Shown one piece after another: positions 54,199 through 62,973 of a DNA stretch of 64,000 bases. The first letter of the stretch is position 1. Every line of letters begins with the position of its first letter. The stretch spans positions 372,001-436,000 of the forward strand of contig NZ_QLYR01000001.1 in the NCBI RefSeq assembly GCF_003268275.1. Reading direction: 5' to 3'. Source of the stretch: Hydrogeniiclostridium mannosilyticum. Its GTDB lineage: Bacteria > Bacillota > Clostridia > Oscillospirales > Acutalibacteraceae. A program made the translations under genes and the position numbers. The notes under the pieces are model-generated. The model saw only the letters and a list, made by a program, of their open reading frames with translations. It was not told the DNA's origin and ran no database searches.

Positions 54199-54212
54199 GT
54201 AAGCTTCTATCA

Positions 54213-54248
54213 AGAATCCCCCGCCTGAAAATCAGACGGGGGATTCCG
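54213..54248. terminator. Terminator hairpin between Gfo/Idh gene and radC
   Basis: GAATCCCCCG...CGGGGGATTC with inner CTGA/TCAG pairing. T-tracts are weak on both sides, but it separates convergent genes. Confidence 0.6.
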
Positions 54249-54253
54249 CTCTA

Positions 54254-54967
54254 TTATGCTCCAAAGAGTTCCGGCAACAGGCCGACTTGCGCCAGGGACA
54301 AATAGTCCTGGCCGCTAACAATTACATGGTCCAACAAGCGAACCTCTACATTTTCTAGGGCAGCAAACACCCATTGAGTAGTTTCAATATCCTGCCTGGA
54401 AGGCGTACATTCCCCGCTGGGGTGGTTATGCGCAAGCACCGCTGTCACCGCTCCATACCGAACGGCGAGCGTTACAATTTCTTTAATGTAAATATTCGCC
54501 GTCACGGCTGTGCCCTCATTGACAACATCACAGAACAGGATTTTACCCTTGCTGTCCATCAGCAGCAGAACGACCACCTCTGTTTTTCTTCCTACAAAGC
54601 GCGCCGTTAAATATTCCCCGATGGCTTCATAGCCGCACAGCCGTTTCGTACTGTTTTTCAAATCCTGCTCATACCGGCGCAAAAGCTGCGGGAGCAGCTT
54701 TAAAAAGACGGCGGCCGACTCGCCTATCCCCTCCACCGCCTCAAGCTCCTCCAGAGGGGCGTCTATGACCGCGGAAAGCGAACCAAATTTATGCAAAAGC
54801 CGGTGAGCCAGAGCATTGGTGTCCTTTTGCGGAATAGCGTAAAAAAGCAGCAGCTCTAATACCTCATGAGGCTGAAAGTCATCCAATCCTGTCTTCAGAA
54901 AGCGCCGTTTCATCCGCTGGCGGTGCCCCGCATGGACCGCACCTGTTTTCTCTTTGGTTTTTTCCAT
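54254..54967 (-). CDS. radC: RadC family JAB/MPN-domain protein
   Basis: About 237 residues. An N-terminal helix-hairpin-helix region (EAVEGIGESAAVFLKLLPQL) precedes a JAB domain with the metal motif HNHPSGECTPSRQD. RadC is named as a DNA repair protein, but the true role is unclear. The ATG at 54967 shares its A with the pyrE stop (TAATG), so translation is coupled; a longer frame to 55027 is less likely. Confidence 0.92.
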   Translation of the reverse strand: MEKTKEKTGAVHAGHRQRMKRRFLKTGLDDFQPHEVLELLLFYAIPQKDTNALAHRLLHKFGSLSAVIDAPLEELEAVEGIGESAAVFLKLLPQLLRRYEQDLKNSTKRLCGYEAIGEYLTARFVGRKTEVVVLLLMDSKGKILFCDVVNEGTAVTANIYIKEIVTLAVRYGAVTAVLAHNHPSGECTPSRQDIETTQWVFAALENVEVRLLDHVIVSGQDYLSLAQVGLLPELFGA

Positions 54968-55548
54968 TAGATTTTGCGGCTGCCAGGCTTGACCGGCGCA
55001 GGCATTCCGGCCTTGCACAGGGGGCACTCGTCCGGCTCCCAGCTCTCAACCTCCATGGATATTACCGCATGGAAGGGAACGCCAAAATCAATTTTTCCGC
55101 CGGTGCGGTCCACTATGGAACCGACGCCGACAATGTCCCCGCCAGCCTGTTTTACCAGCTCAATAACCTCGCGCACGGAACCGCCGGTGGTAACAACATC
55201 CTCAACCAGCAGTACCTTCTGTCCCGGTTTTACCTCAAATCCGCGGCGAAGCGCCATTTTCCCCGCTTCATCGCGCTCTGTAAAGAAGTTTTCACAGTGC
55301 AAGCTGCGGCTTACCTCATAGGCCATTTGAACCGCGCCCATCGCCGGCCCAATGACAACCTCCACACCGCAGTCCGCATAATACTCTGCCAGCGCCGCAC
55401 AGAGCTCTTCGCTGTATTTGGTGTTTCGGAACACCTTGGCGCACTGCAAATATTTATTGCTGTGGCGGCCGGAGGTCAGCTTAAAATGCCCTTCCAGCAA
55501 AACCCCTGCTTCCTTCAAAACCTCAATTACGCGTTCTTCACTGATCAT
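54967..55548 (-). CDS. pyrE: Orotate phosphoribosyltransferase
   Basis: A 193-residue type I phosphoribosyltransferase that makes orotidine 5'-monophosphate from orotate and PRPP. The PRPP motif is VLLVEDVVTTGGS; KLTSGRHSNKYLQ and FFTERDE are further family blocks. The CPLCKAG segment near the C-terminus is a small cysteine pair seen in the thermophile/clostridial subfamily. No other pyr gene is in the window. Confidence 0.95.
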   Translation of the reverse strand: MISEERVIEVLKEAGVLLEGHFKLTSGRHSNKYLQCAKVFRNTKYSEELCAALAEYYADCGVEVVIGPAMGAVQMAYEVSRSLHCENFFTERDEAGKMALRRGFEVKPGQKVLLVEDVVTTGGSVREVIELVKQAGGDIVGVGSIVDRTGGKIDFGVPFHAVISMEVESWEPDECPLCKAGMPAPVKPGSRKI

Positions 55549-55648
55549 TTAAATACGCTCCCTTTCTGAGTTCTAAAAATTCCAGCTTATATTTCTTTTA
55601 TTATACTGTATCTCCCACGGATCGGCAAGCCCCTCCCTTTTTCAGCCT

Positions 55649-55677
55649 CTGCAACTTTTCTTAAAATATGTTATAAT
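55649..55677 (+). promoter_or_regulatory. Promoter of the pseudouridine synthase gene
   Basis: Extended -10 TGTTATAAT with a CTGCAA -35 at 17-base spacing. Confidence 0.55.
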
Positions 55678-55766
55678 AATATCATTAACCTATAACACCG
55701 GTTTTAATGCCAGGGTAGGCGGCCCGGTCCAGTGGGAAACGAATTAATTAGACAGGGGAACAAGCC

Positions 55767-56726
55767 ATGAAGCAAGTGATAATACGGGAAAATGATGCCG
55801 GTCAGCGTATTGATAAGTTTTTGACCAAGACTTTCCCAAACCTGCCGCAAGCCATGCTTTATAAAAGCATTCGCAAAAAAGACATTAAGCTCAACGGCAA
55901 GCGCTGCGAAATTTCAACGCGTTTACAGGCTGGCGACCTGCTTGCGCTTTATCTAAAAGACGAGTTTTTTCAACAGGAACCACAGGAATACGATTTTTTA
56001 AAAGCGCCTGTAAAGCTGAACATTCTCTATGAGGACAGCAACCTGCTTCTGCTGGACAAAAAACCCGGACTGATTGTCCATCCGGACGAAACCTACCATT
56101 TTGATTCTCTGATTGCCAGGGTCCAGCATTACCTATATGAGCGCGGAGAGTACAAGCCCGAGGACGAGCAGTCCTTCGCACCGGCTCTGGTAAACCGGAT
56201 TGACCGCAACACTGGCGGCATCGTTATGGCGGCCAAAAACGCGGCAACCCTGCGGATTTTAAATCAAAAGCTGCGTGAACGAGAATTGCTCAAGCAATAT
56301 CTCTGCATTGTCTGCGGGCATATGCCCCAAAAGGAAGAAACCCTAACCGCCTATTTGCAAAAGAACGAATCGCAAAACCGTGTTTACATCTCGGAAGCGC
56401 CTCAACCAGGGGCCAGGACTATCCGCACACGGTATCGTGTTCTGACGGAAAAAGAGCATTTTTCACTGCTTGAGATTGATCTGCTGACCGGGCGTACCCA
56501 TCAAATCCGGGCACATATGGCTGCGGTTGGCCACCCGCTGGCCGGTGACGGAAAATACGGTGCCAACGCTGTCAATAAAAAGATTGGTTTCCGTTACCAA
56601 GCACTTTACTCCTACAGATTGCGTTTTGATTTTCACACAGATGCCGGCATTCTTTCTTACCTCAACCAAAAAGAATTTCAGGCGGAAAACATTTGGTTTC
56701 TGGATTCATTCCGGCAATGGAAATAA
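55767..56726 (+). CDS. RluA family pseudouridine synthase
   Basis: A 319-residue enzyme with an N-terminal S4 RNA-binding domain (KFLTKTFPNLPQAMLYKSIRK split, residues 17-36) and the RluA catalytic domain. The catalytic Asp (about 146) is in VNRIDRNTGGIV. LLTGRTHQIRAHMAAVGHPLAGD is the closing signature. It makes pseudouridine in rRNA; the position cannot be assigned. ACAGGGGAAC precedes the ATG. Confidence 0.92.
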   Translation: MKQVIIRENDAGQRIDKFLTKTFPNLPQAMLYKSIRKKDIKLNGKRCEISTRLQAGDLLALYLKDEFFQQEPQEYDFLKAPVKLNILYEDSNLLLLDKKPGLIVHPDETYHFDSLIARVQHYLYERGEYKPEDEQSFAPALVNRIDRNTGGIVMAAKNAATLRILNQKLRERELLKQYLCIVCGHMPQKEETLTAYLQKNESQNRVYISEAPQPGARTIRTRYRVLTEKEHFSLLEIDLLTGRTHQIRAHMAAVGHPLAGDGKYGANAVNKKIGFRYQALYSYRLRFDFHTDAGILSYLNQKEFQAENIWFLDSFRQWK

Positions 56727-56753
56727 ACCCGTGTTAAAAAATCAATACTCAAT

Positions 56754-56799
56754 AATACAAACATGCGGGCCTGCAAAAATAGGCCCGCATGTTTGTATT
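56754..56799 (+). terminator. Inverted repeat after the pseudouridine synthase gene
   Basis: A perfect 19-bp stem (AATACAAACATGCGGGCCT) with an 8-base loop. The T-rich part lies in the stem; it may work in both directions, also for the convergent HEAT gene. Confidence 0.65.
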
Positions 56800-56842
56800 G
56801 CCCTAAACCCCGGCATTTTAAAAATTGACTGCATAAACGCTT

Positions 56843-57178
56843 CTATTGTTTGTTTTTTACGTGCTTAATGGCATCGTGAATTGCCGCAATAAGCTCCTTT
56901 TTATCCTCACTGGTCTGTGAGAGCAACCACTGCAGCTGGGCGGTTGCATGGTCGTCCCCGATTTTTCCCAGGGATTTAACCGCCGTCAGTTGAACCTGTG
57001 CATTCTCATCATGCAGCAGCGAGATCAAAATATTACAGGCCTCATCCGTGTCTGAGGCCCCACAGGCCGCCGCAAGCGCAAGGCGCGTCTCGTCGCTGCC
57101 ATATAAAAACTTATTCTTTAATTTCTCCCATTTCTTCTTTTCAACTAATTTTTCTGCTTTTAGCATTACATCCGACAT
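56843..57178 (-). CDS. HEAT-repeat domain protein
   Basis: About 111 residues containing two HEAT-like helical repeats (ACNILISLLHDENAQVQLTAVKSLGKIGDDHATAQLQWLL, read as two helices). A basic helical N-terminus (AEKLVEKKKWEKLKNKF) precedes them. Proteins of this kind are scaffolds or lyase-like partners; no partner is evident. ATG at 57178 has AGAGGGG upstream; the longer frame to 57196 is less likely. Confidence 0.75.
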   Translation of the reverse strand: MSDVMLKAEKLVEKKKWEKLKNKFLYGSDETRLALAAACGASDTDEACNILISLLHDENAQVQLTAVKSLGKIGDDHATAQLQWLLSQTSEDKKELIAAIHDAIKHVKNKQ

Positions 57179-57303
57179 AACAAACCCCTCTTTCAATTTA
57201 TTTTATATATTAACAATAATTTATATTTATATATAAAAACAATTTATTTTATGAATATTATGTAAACTTATCAATTTTTGCTACAAAACAAAGCATTTTG
57301 TTC

Positions 57304-57345
57304 ACAAAAAACCGGAGACAATGATATTTATCATCATCTCCGGTT
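57304..57345 (-). terminator. Terminator of the nrdD-fprA-nrdG group
   Basis: AACCGGAGA and TCTCCGGTT with extra ATGAT/ATCAT pairing, followed on the minus strand by TTTTTTGTG. Confidence 0.85.
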
Positions 57346-57355
57346 CTTAACCGTC

Positions 57356-57883
57356 TTATTTATCCTGTGCCCATAATACAATTTTTTCTGAAGCACATGT
57401 TTTTTTCATATCTATCAACCGCTGATTCGAGGAACCGCGAAACTGCAACGTAATGTCTTTCAGTTCCTCTATAAAGGCCCCATCCACTAACACGTCAAGC
57501 TGGTGAAGCAATGCATCGGTGTAAGCGCAGTAATTCCTTCCCCCAGGGGCAAGGTCCTGTTCCAGAGTCCCCCCGGTGTAGCACCAAATTGTTTTGCCTG
57601 GGTAGGCGCTCCGCACCTTTTTTAAAAAGGGTAGAAGGGCCGCTTGGTTCTGCGGCTCAAAGGGCTCGCCGCCTAAAACAGTAAGGCCATTGATAAACGG
57701 CGGCTGTAACGCCGCCAATATTTCCGCCTCTGTTTCCCCGGTAAAAGGCCTGCCGTAGTCAAAAGCCCAGGTCTCCGGATTAAAGCAATTTCTGCAATGG
57801 CGGGTACAGCCGGATACAAATAAGGAAACTCTGACACCGATTCCGTTTGCAATATCCGTCTTTTTAATTTCTCCGTAGTACAA
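57356..57883 (-). CDS. nrdG: Anaerobic ribonucleotide reductase activating protein
   Basis: A 175-residue radical SAM enzyme. The 4Fe-4S cysteines are C26-x3-C30-x2-C33 (GCTRHCRNCFN), and GGEPFEPQN binds SAM. It makes the glycyl radical of NrdD. TTG start with AGAAGGGAAG before it. It lies 24 bases after fprA, which separates it from nrdD. Confidence 0.95.
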   Translation of the reverse strand: MYYGEIKKTDIANGIGVRVSLFVSGCTRHCRNCFNPETWAFDYGRPFTGETEAEILAALQPPFINGLTVLGGEPFEPQNQAALLPFLKKVRSAYPGKTIWCYTGGTLEQDLAPGGRNYCAYTDALLHQLDVLVDGAFIEELKDITLQFRGSSNQRLIDMKKTCASEKIVLWAQDK

Positions 57884-57907
57884 CGGCTTCCCTTCTCCCT
57901 GTCTTGA

Positions 57908-59071
57908 TTAAGCCAGCAATTCGTCCAGCATAACGTCAAAGGCCTTGAGCGTTTCCGGCTTTACGGCAGATTTGATCGTAACCGTTTGGCCGCAGATTTG
58001 AATATTTTTCATTTCCTCCAGAATTGCCCGCATACATTTCGCCGCAGTAGGCGCCCAGCTGCCGTTTTCCACAATTGCAACCCGGCGGCTTTGGTAGGCC
58101 TTAGCCTTCAGCTTACGCAGAAATGTCTCCATACACGGAAAAACGCCCGCATCATAGCTGGACGCCGCCACAATCATACGGCTATAGCGGAAGGCATCGC
58201 TGACGGCTTGGGCCATGTCGTCCCGTGACAGGTCCGCAACAGCGATATGCTGAACCCCCCTGGCCTTCAGCTTTTCAACCAGCAGCTTCGCGGCGTTTTT
58301 CGTATTGCCGTGAATGGAAGCATAAGCCACCAATACACCCTCATCCTCTGCTGTATAGCTGCTCCAAATATTGTATTTCTCCAAGTAAAAGCCCAAATTT
58401 TCCTTTAAAATCGGGCCATGGAGCGGGCAAATCATCTTGATATCCAGTGCCGATGCCTTTTTGAGCAGCGCCTGTACCTGTGCGCCATATTTACCGACAA
58501 TGTTGATATAGTAGCGCCGGGCTTCGTCCGTCCAGTCCTCGTCCGTATCCAGGGTGCCGAATTTACCAAAGCCGTCAGCCGAAAACAGAATTTTTTCATG
58601 CTGCTCATAGGTAACCATTACCTCCGGCCAATGCACCATGGGCGCCATAAAAAATTGCAATGTGTGTCTACCAAGCGCAAGCGTGTCGCCCTCTTTGGCT
58701 ACGACCGTGCGGCCGGACCAATCCAGCGTAAAAAACTGGCCAAGCATGGTAATTGCCTTTGCGCTTGCAACAATCTTCATCTGCGGATATTTTTCAGCTA
58801 AGGCCTGAATATTCGCCGCATGGTCCGGCTCCATATGAGAAACCACCAGATAGTCCGGAACCCGTCCGTTCAATGCAGACTCCAAATTTTCCATCCATTC
58901 GCGTGAAACCCGGTGATCCGCCGTGTCCATGACCACCACTGATTCATCCAAAATCACATATGAATTATATGAAATTCCATGGGGAACCAGATATTGGCTT
59001 TCAAACAGGTCGATGGTTTTGTCGTCCACACCGATGTATTTGACCGACTCCGAAATCATAGTGTCTCTCAT
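57908..59071 (-). CDS. FprA family A-type flavoprotein (flavodiiron protein)
   Basis: A 387-residue flavodiiron protein. The beta-lactamase-like domain has the di-iron ligands H79-x-E81-x-D83-H84 (SHMEPDHA), and the C-terminal flavodoxin domain (from about 245) opens with AYASIHGNTKNAA. These proteins reduce O2 to water or NO to N2O and protect anaerobes. It sits between nrdD and nrdG, where it could protect the oxygen-sensitive glycyl radical enzyme. AAAGGAGAG precedes the ATG. Confidence 0.93.
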   Translation of the reverse strand: MRDTMISESVKYIGVDDKTIDLFESQYLVPHGISYNSYVILDESVVVMDTADHRVSREWMENLESALNGRVPDYLVVSHMEPDHAANIQALAEKYPQMKIVASAKAITMLGQFFTLDWSGRTVVAKEGDTLALGRHTLQFFMAPMVHWPEVMVTYEQHEKILFSADGFGKFGTLDTDEDWTDEARRYYINIVGKYGAQVQALLKKASALDIKMICPLHGPILKENLGFYLEKYNIWSSYTAEDEGVLVAYASIHGNTKNAAKLLVEKLKARGVQHIAVADLSRDDMAQAVSDAFRYSRMIVAASSYDAGVFPCMETFLRKLKAKAYQSRRVAIVENGSWAPTAAKCMRAILEEMKNIQICGQTVTIKSAVKPETLKAFDVMLDELLA

Positions 59072-59104
59072 AGAAGCACTCTCCTTTTACTTTTTACGAT
59101 ATCT

Positions 59105-59127
59105 AAAACCCGGCTTTCGCCGGTTTT
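59105..59127 (-). terminator. Hairpin between nrdD and fprA
   Basis: AAAACCGGC-GAAA-GCCGGGTTTT on the minus strand, directly after the nrdD stop. It may attenuate transcription into fprA-nrdG. Confidence 0.65.
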
Positions 59128-59128
59128 A

Positions 59129-61288
59129 TTACAGATGCAAAACCCGTTCCTTAATCTCCTGTGTACGCCCCTGGTTCCAGAACTGGGTACCGATGTAGCC
59201 GCACGTCCGGCGCGCAACATTCATTTTATCCTGGTCCTGGTTGCCGCAATTGGGGCATTTCCACACCAGCTTTCCATCGTCCTCAACAATTTGAATTTCA
59301 CCGTCAAAACCGCATACCTGGCAAAAGTCGCTCTTTGTGTTGAGCTCGGCGTACATGATGTTGTCATAAATAAACCGAATCACCTGCAACACCGCCTCCA
59401 GGTTATTCTGCATATTGGGCACCTCAACATAGCTGATGGCGCCGCCGGTAGAAAGGGCCTGGAACTGTGCCTCAAACGCCAGCTTTGAAAAAGCATCGAT
59501 CGGCTCAGTGACATGAACATGGTAGCTGTTGGTGATATAAGCCTTATCCGTCACGCCCTCAATAATGCCGAATCTCTTTTGCAGGCACTTGGCAAACTTG
59601 TAAGTGGTGCTTTCAAGCGGGGTTCCATAAAGGCCGAAGCCAATGGTGGTTTCCGCCTTCCAGCGCTCACAGGCCGCATTCATATATTTCATTACTTCCA
59701 GGGCGAAAGGCGTTGCGCTGGGGTCTGTATGGGATTTTCCGGTCATATAGCGCACACATTCACACAGGCCGGCATACCCCAGCGAAATAGTGGAATAGCC
59801 GCCATATAATAGTTTATCAATTGGCTCGCCTTTTTTCAAGCGGGCAATTGCGCCATATTGCCAGAGAATGGGCGCCGCATCGGAAAGCGTCCCTTTCAGG
59901 CGCTCATGGCGGCACATCAGCGCACGGTAGCACAGATCCAGGCGCTCGTCAAAAATTTTCCAGAAACGCTCCATATCCCCGCCGGAGGACAGCGCCACAT
60001 CCACCAGGTTCAGCGTAACAACCCCCTGATTGAACCGCCCATAAAATTTATAGCTGCCGTTTTCATCCTTCCAGGGGCTCAGGGCACTGCGGCAGCCCAT
60101 GACAGGGAAGCAGTTGCCTTCCTTCAGCTCTTTCATCTTCTTTTCGGAGATATAATCCGGCACCAGGCGCTTTGCCGTACATTTCGCAGCCAATTCCGTC
60201 AAGTAATAGTATTCTGTGCCGGGAGTAATATTATCCTCCTCCAACACGTAAATCAGCTTCGGAAAAGCCGGCGTTACCCAAACGCCCTTCTCGTTTTTAA
60301 CGCCTTCATAGCGCTGCAGCAGCGTCTCCTCAATAATCAGCGCAAGGTCGCGCTTTTCCTGCTCGTTTTTAGCCTCGTTCAGGTACATAAACACGGTAAT
60401 AAAAGGCGCCTGCCCGTTGGTGGTCATCAGGGTAACGACCTGATATTGGATGGTCTGAACGCCGCGCTTGATTTCATCCCGCAGGCGCCGCTCTACAATA
60501 CGAGAAACCGCCTCTTCATCCACCGTAGCGCCCAGTTCCTCGACCTCTGCCAAAACCTGCGCCCGCACCTTCTCCCTGGAAATCTGTACAAAGGGCGCTA
60601 AATGCGTCAGGCTAATGCTCTGGCCGCCATACTGGTTGCTCGCCACCTGCGCCACAATCTGCGTGGCAATATTGCAGGCCGTAGAAAAGCTATGCGGCTT
60701 TTCTATCAACGTGCCGGTAATCACCGTACCGTTTTGCAGCATGTCCTCCAGGTTGACCAAATCACAGTTATGCATATGCTGGGCATAATAGTCGGTGTCA
60801 TGAAAATGGATGATGCCCTTTTCGTGTGCATCGGTAATCTCCTGCGGCAGCAGAATACGCCGGGTAATATCACGGCTCACCTCGCCCGCCATGTAATCGC
60901 GCTGAACGCTGTTGACCGTGGGGTTTTTATTGGCATTTTCCTGCTTAGCCTCTTCGTTATTGCACTCAATCAGGCTTAAAATCTGATTATCCGTCGTATT
61001 GGACTTGCGCACCAAGGTACGGTTGTAGCGGTACTTGATATACCGTTTTGCAACCTCGAAAGCCCCCTGCGCCATAATCTGATTTTCCACAAGGTCCTGA
61101 ATCTCCTCCACAGACGGGGCCCGGTTCATCTGTTGGCACTGCTTTTCGACCGAATCAGCAATTGTCAGAATCTGCTCCTTTGCCAGTTCCCTACTGCTTT
61201 CGTCCGCGTTATTAGCCTTGGTGATTGCAACAATAATTTTAGAAATATCAAAAGCCGCTTCAGAGCCATTTCGCTTAATAATTTTCAT
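59129..61288 (-). CDS. nrdD: Anaerobic ribonucleoside-triphosphate reductase
   Basis: A 719-residue class III reductase. An N-terminal ATP-cone (about 1-95) senses ATP/dATP, followed by the barrel. A zinc site (CQVCGFDG...CPNC) is near the end, and the glycyl radical is G697 in RRTCGYIGTQFW. It makes dNTPs from NTPs without oxygen. AAAAGGGG precedes the ATG. The upstream region carries a Crp/Fnr-like palindrome. No NrdR box is evident in it. Confidence 0.97.
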   Translation of the reverse strand: MKIIKRNGSEAAFDISKIIVAITKANNADESSRELAKEQILTIADSVEKQCQQMNRAPSVEEIQDLVENQIMAQGAFEVAKRYIKYRYNRTLVRKSNTTDNQILSLIECNNEEAKQENANKNPTVNSVQRDYMAGEVSRDITRRILLPQEITDAHEKGIIHFHDTDYYAQHMHNCDLVNLEDMLQNGTVITGTLIEKPHSFSTACNIATQIVAQVASNQYGGQSISLTHLAPFVQISREKVRAQVLAEVEELGATVDEEAVSRIVERRLRDEIKRGVQTIQYQVVTLMTTNGQAPFITVFMYLNEAKNEQEKRDLALIIEETLLQRYEGVKNEKGVWVTPAFPKLIYVLEEDNITPGTEYYYLTELAAKCTAKRLVPDYISEKKMKELKEGNCFPVMGCRSALSPWKDENGSYKFYGRFNQGVVTLNLVDVALSSGGDMERFWKIFDERLDLCYRALMCRHERLKGTLSDAAPILWQYGAIARLKKGEPIDKLLYGGYSTISLGYAGLCECVRYMTGKSHTDPSATPFALEVMKYMNAACERWKAETTIGFGLYGTPLESTTYKFAKCLQKRFGIIEGVTDKAYITNSYHVHVTEPIDAFSKLAFEAQFQALSTGGAISYVEVPNMQNNLEAVLQVIRFIYDNIMYAELNTKSDFCQVCGFDGEIQIVEDDGKLVWKCPNCGNQDQDKMNVARRTCGYIGTQFWNQGRTQEIKERVLHL

Positions 61289-61348
61289 ACCGCAAATTCC
61301 CCTTTTTATAATCTTAAATTTATTCTACTACAAAAGCAGCTTTATTAC

Positions 61349-61364
61349 TGTTGCATTTGCAACA
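61349..61364. repeat. 16-nt palindrome between nrdD and the Crp/Fnr gene
   Basis: TGTTGCATTTGCAACA is a dyad of TGTTGCA and TGCAACA about a TT centre, the form of a Crp/Fnr-family operator. It overlaps the -35 of the regulator gene. For nrdD, taking TAGAAT at 61322-61327 as the -10 puts its centre near -41.5, the class II activator position. Confidence 0.65.
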
Positions 61365-61379
61365 AAAATAAAATATAAT
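61351..61379 (+). promoter_or_regulatory. Promoter of the Crp/Fnr regulator
   Basis: TTGCAT, 17-base spacer, TATAAT. The -35 lies within the palindrome at 61349-61364. Confidence 0.7.
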
Positions 61380-61432
61380 ACAAAATGAGGTATTTAATCA
61401 ATATTCATTCAACTATATATAGGAGGATGTCC

Positions 61433-62071
61433 ATGTCTAAAACAAGCATATTTCAAGGGATATCCGCAAGTGAAAAGCAGGCGCTGCTGCTCTGTTTCCA
61501 GCCACAGCAGCGCACCTATGCCGCGGGCGAGACCATCCTGACCTATACCCCTGCTTCGCAACGCCTCGGCATTCTGCTGAGCGGCTCCGCAACCCTGTTT
61601 TGCATCGATGCCGACGGCCAGCAAACCACGTTGGAGCTACTTGCCGAAAACGATGTATTCGGCGAGGTATTTTTACTGCCCACCGGCCGCATGGCCTACT
61701 ATGTAGAAGCGCATGAGAGGGCGTCCGCGCTCCTGATTGACCGCCGGCGCCTGACTCAACGCTGTGAGAAGGCCTGCCCGCACCATAGCCTTTTTTTAAG
61801 CAACCTGCTGCAAATAGCGGCAAGCAAGGCGCAGGCACAGGCAATCCACATCAATATTTTGAGCCAGCGCTCCGTTCGCAAACGCCTCCTAGCCTACTTT
61901 GATATTCTCAGTCAGCAAAGCCGCGGCACAGTCTGCCTGCTGCCCATGTCATACAGCGCACTTGCCGAATATATCTGTGCCGACCGAAGCGCTATGATGC
62001 GCGAGCTAAGGAAGATGCGGGAAGAACATCTCATTGAAACCGAAGGCCGAACGGTACGCTTATGCCGCTAA
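61433..62071 (+). CDS. Crp/Fnr family transcriptional regulator
   Basis: About 212 residues: N-terminal cyclic-nucleotide-binding-like beta-barrel (about 15-115, with GETIL and GEVFLLPTGRMAYY), dimerisation helix and a C-terminal winged HTH (MSYSALAEYICADRSAMMRE). No N-terminal four-cysteine set for an Fe-S cluster, so it is not a classical Fnr; cysteines occur singly and the ligand is unknown. ATG at 61433 has AGGAGGATGTCC before it; the frame to 61385 starts too early. It is divergent from nrdD and may regulate nrdD and itself. Confidence 0.88.
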   Translation: MSKTSIFQGISASEKQALLLCFQPQQRTYAAGETILTYTPASQRLGILLSGSATLFCIDADGQQTTLELLAENDVFGEVFLLPTGRMAYYVEAHERASALLIDRRRLTQRCEKACPHHSLFLSNLLQIAASKAQAQAIHINILSQRSVRKRLLAYFDILSQQSRGTVCLLPMSYSALAEYICADRSAMMRELRKMREEHLIETEGRTVRLCR

Positions 62072-62078
62072 CGCCTCC

Positions 62079-62963
62079 TTACCGCGCGTATAACGCTGCA
62101 ACGAGCTTCCCTGAGCGATCAGCGGGGTCATAAGCCTGCCAGGCAAATACGCATCGATCTCTCGGGTCTACATAAATAACCTGACCATACATCCCCGCGC
62201 AGTGGTAAGCGCTGCTTTCTCCCCCTAACCGCCAAAAACTGTAACCATAGCTTGAACCGGATTCCAGGCCAACCTGGCTTGCCGTAGCTTTGGCAACCCA
62301 ATCCTCGGAAAGCAACCGGCGTCCTTCCCACATTCCTCCGTTTAAATAAAGTGCACCAAAACGCAGCATCTCCTCAGTTCGGATAAATAATCCTGTTGCG
62401 CCCATCGCATGGCCCCGCGGGCACGTTGCCCAGCCGGTCCCTTGAAAGCACAATGGATTAAACAAATTTTCAAGCAGAAAGTCCTGTAATTTTTTCCCGG
62501 AAACCGCGGCGACAATTCGGGACGCCAAATAGTAATTGGAGTCACTGTATACCATCTTTTCACCAGGGCGGTAAACAAGCGGCGCTCGGAGTACCATTCG
62601 CAGGAAATCACCGGTGGGATATTGGCGAATATCCTCCACATCAATATCCAGAAAACCGGAGGCAATTCCAATTGTCTGTGCCAATACATGCGCAACCGTA
62701 ACAGCCTTCCAATCTTCCCCGCAATCCGCCGGATAATCCTGGTGGAAGAGCTCATAAACGGATGTATCAAGCGGCAGCAGCCCCCTGTCGTACAGCATGC
62801 CTACCGCGGTTGCAGTGAAATTTTTAGAGACGGAATAAATATTATTACAGCAGTTGGCCGGATGTATGCAGCGGGTTTCTGTCTCCCCAGCCCGATAATG
62901 CGAAACCGTATAAACCGGGATTTCCTCCTGCTCAATGAGCTTTAACAGTTCGGAAAAAAACAT
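62079..62963 (-). CDS. Serine hydrolase, beta-lactamase/class C-like family
   Basis: A 294-residue protein with the SxxK motif S44-VSK47, a YSDSNYY tyrosine motif and H-C-A-G near the end (AYHCAGMYGQ), the order of class C-type serine hydrolases/esterases. No signal peptide, so it should be cytoplasmic, which argues against wall or antibiotic hydrolysis. TGAGGAGAA precedes the ATG. It is 10 bases after the malic enzyme gene. Substrate unknown. Confidence 0.85.
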   Translation of the reverse strand: MFFSELLKLIEQEEIPVYTVSHYRAGETETRCIHPANCCNNIYSVSKNFTATAVGMLYDRGLLPLDTSVYELFHQDYPADCGEDWKAVTVAHVLAQTIGIASGFLDIDVEDIRQYPTGDFLRMVLRAPLVYRPGEKMVYSDSNYYLASRIVAAVSGKKLQDFLLENLFNPLCFQGTGWATCPRGHAMGATGLFIRTEEMLRFGALYLNGGMWEGRRLLSEDWVAKATASQVGLESGSSYGYSFWRLGGESSAYHCAGMYGQVIYVDPRDRCVFAWQAYDPADRSGKLVAALYAR

Positions 62964-62973
62964 CTGTTTCTCC

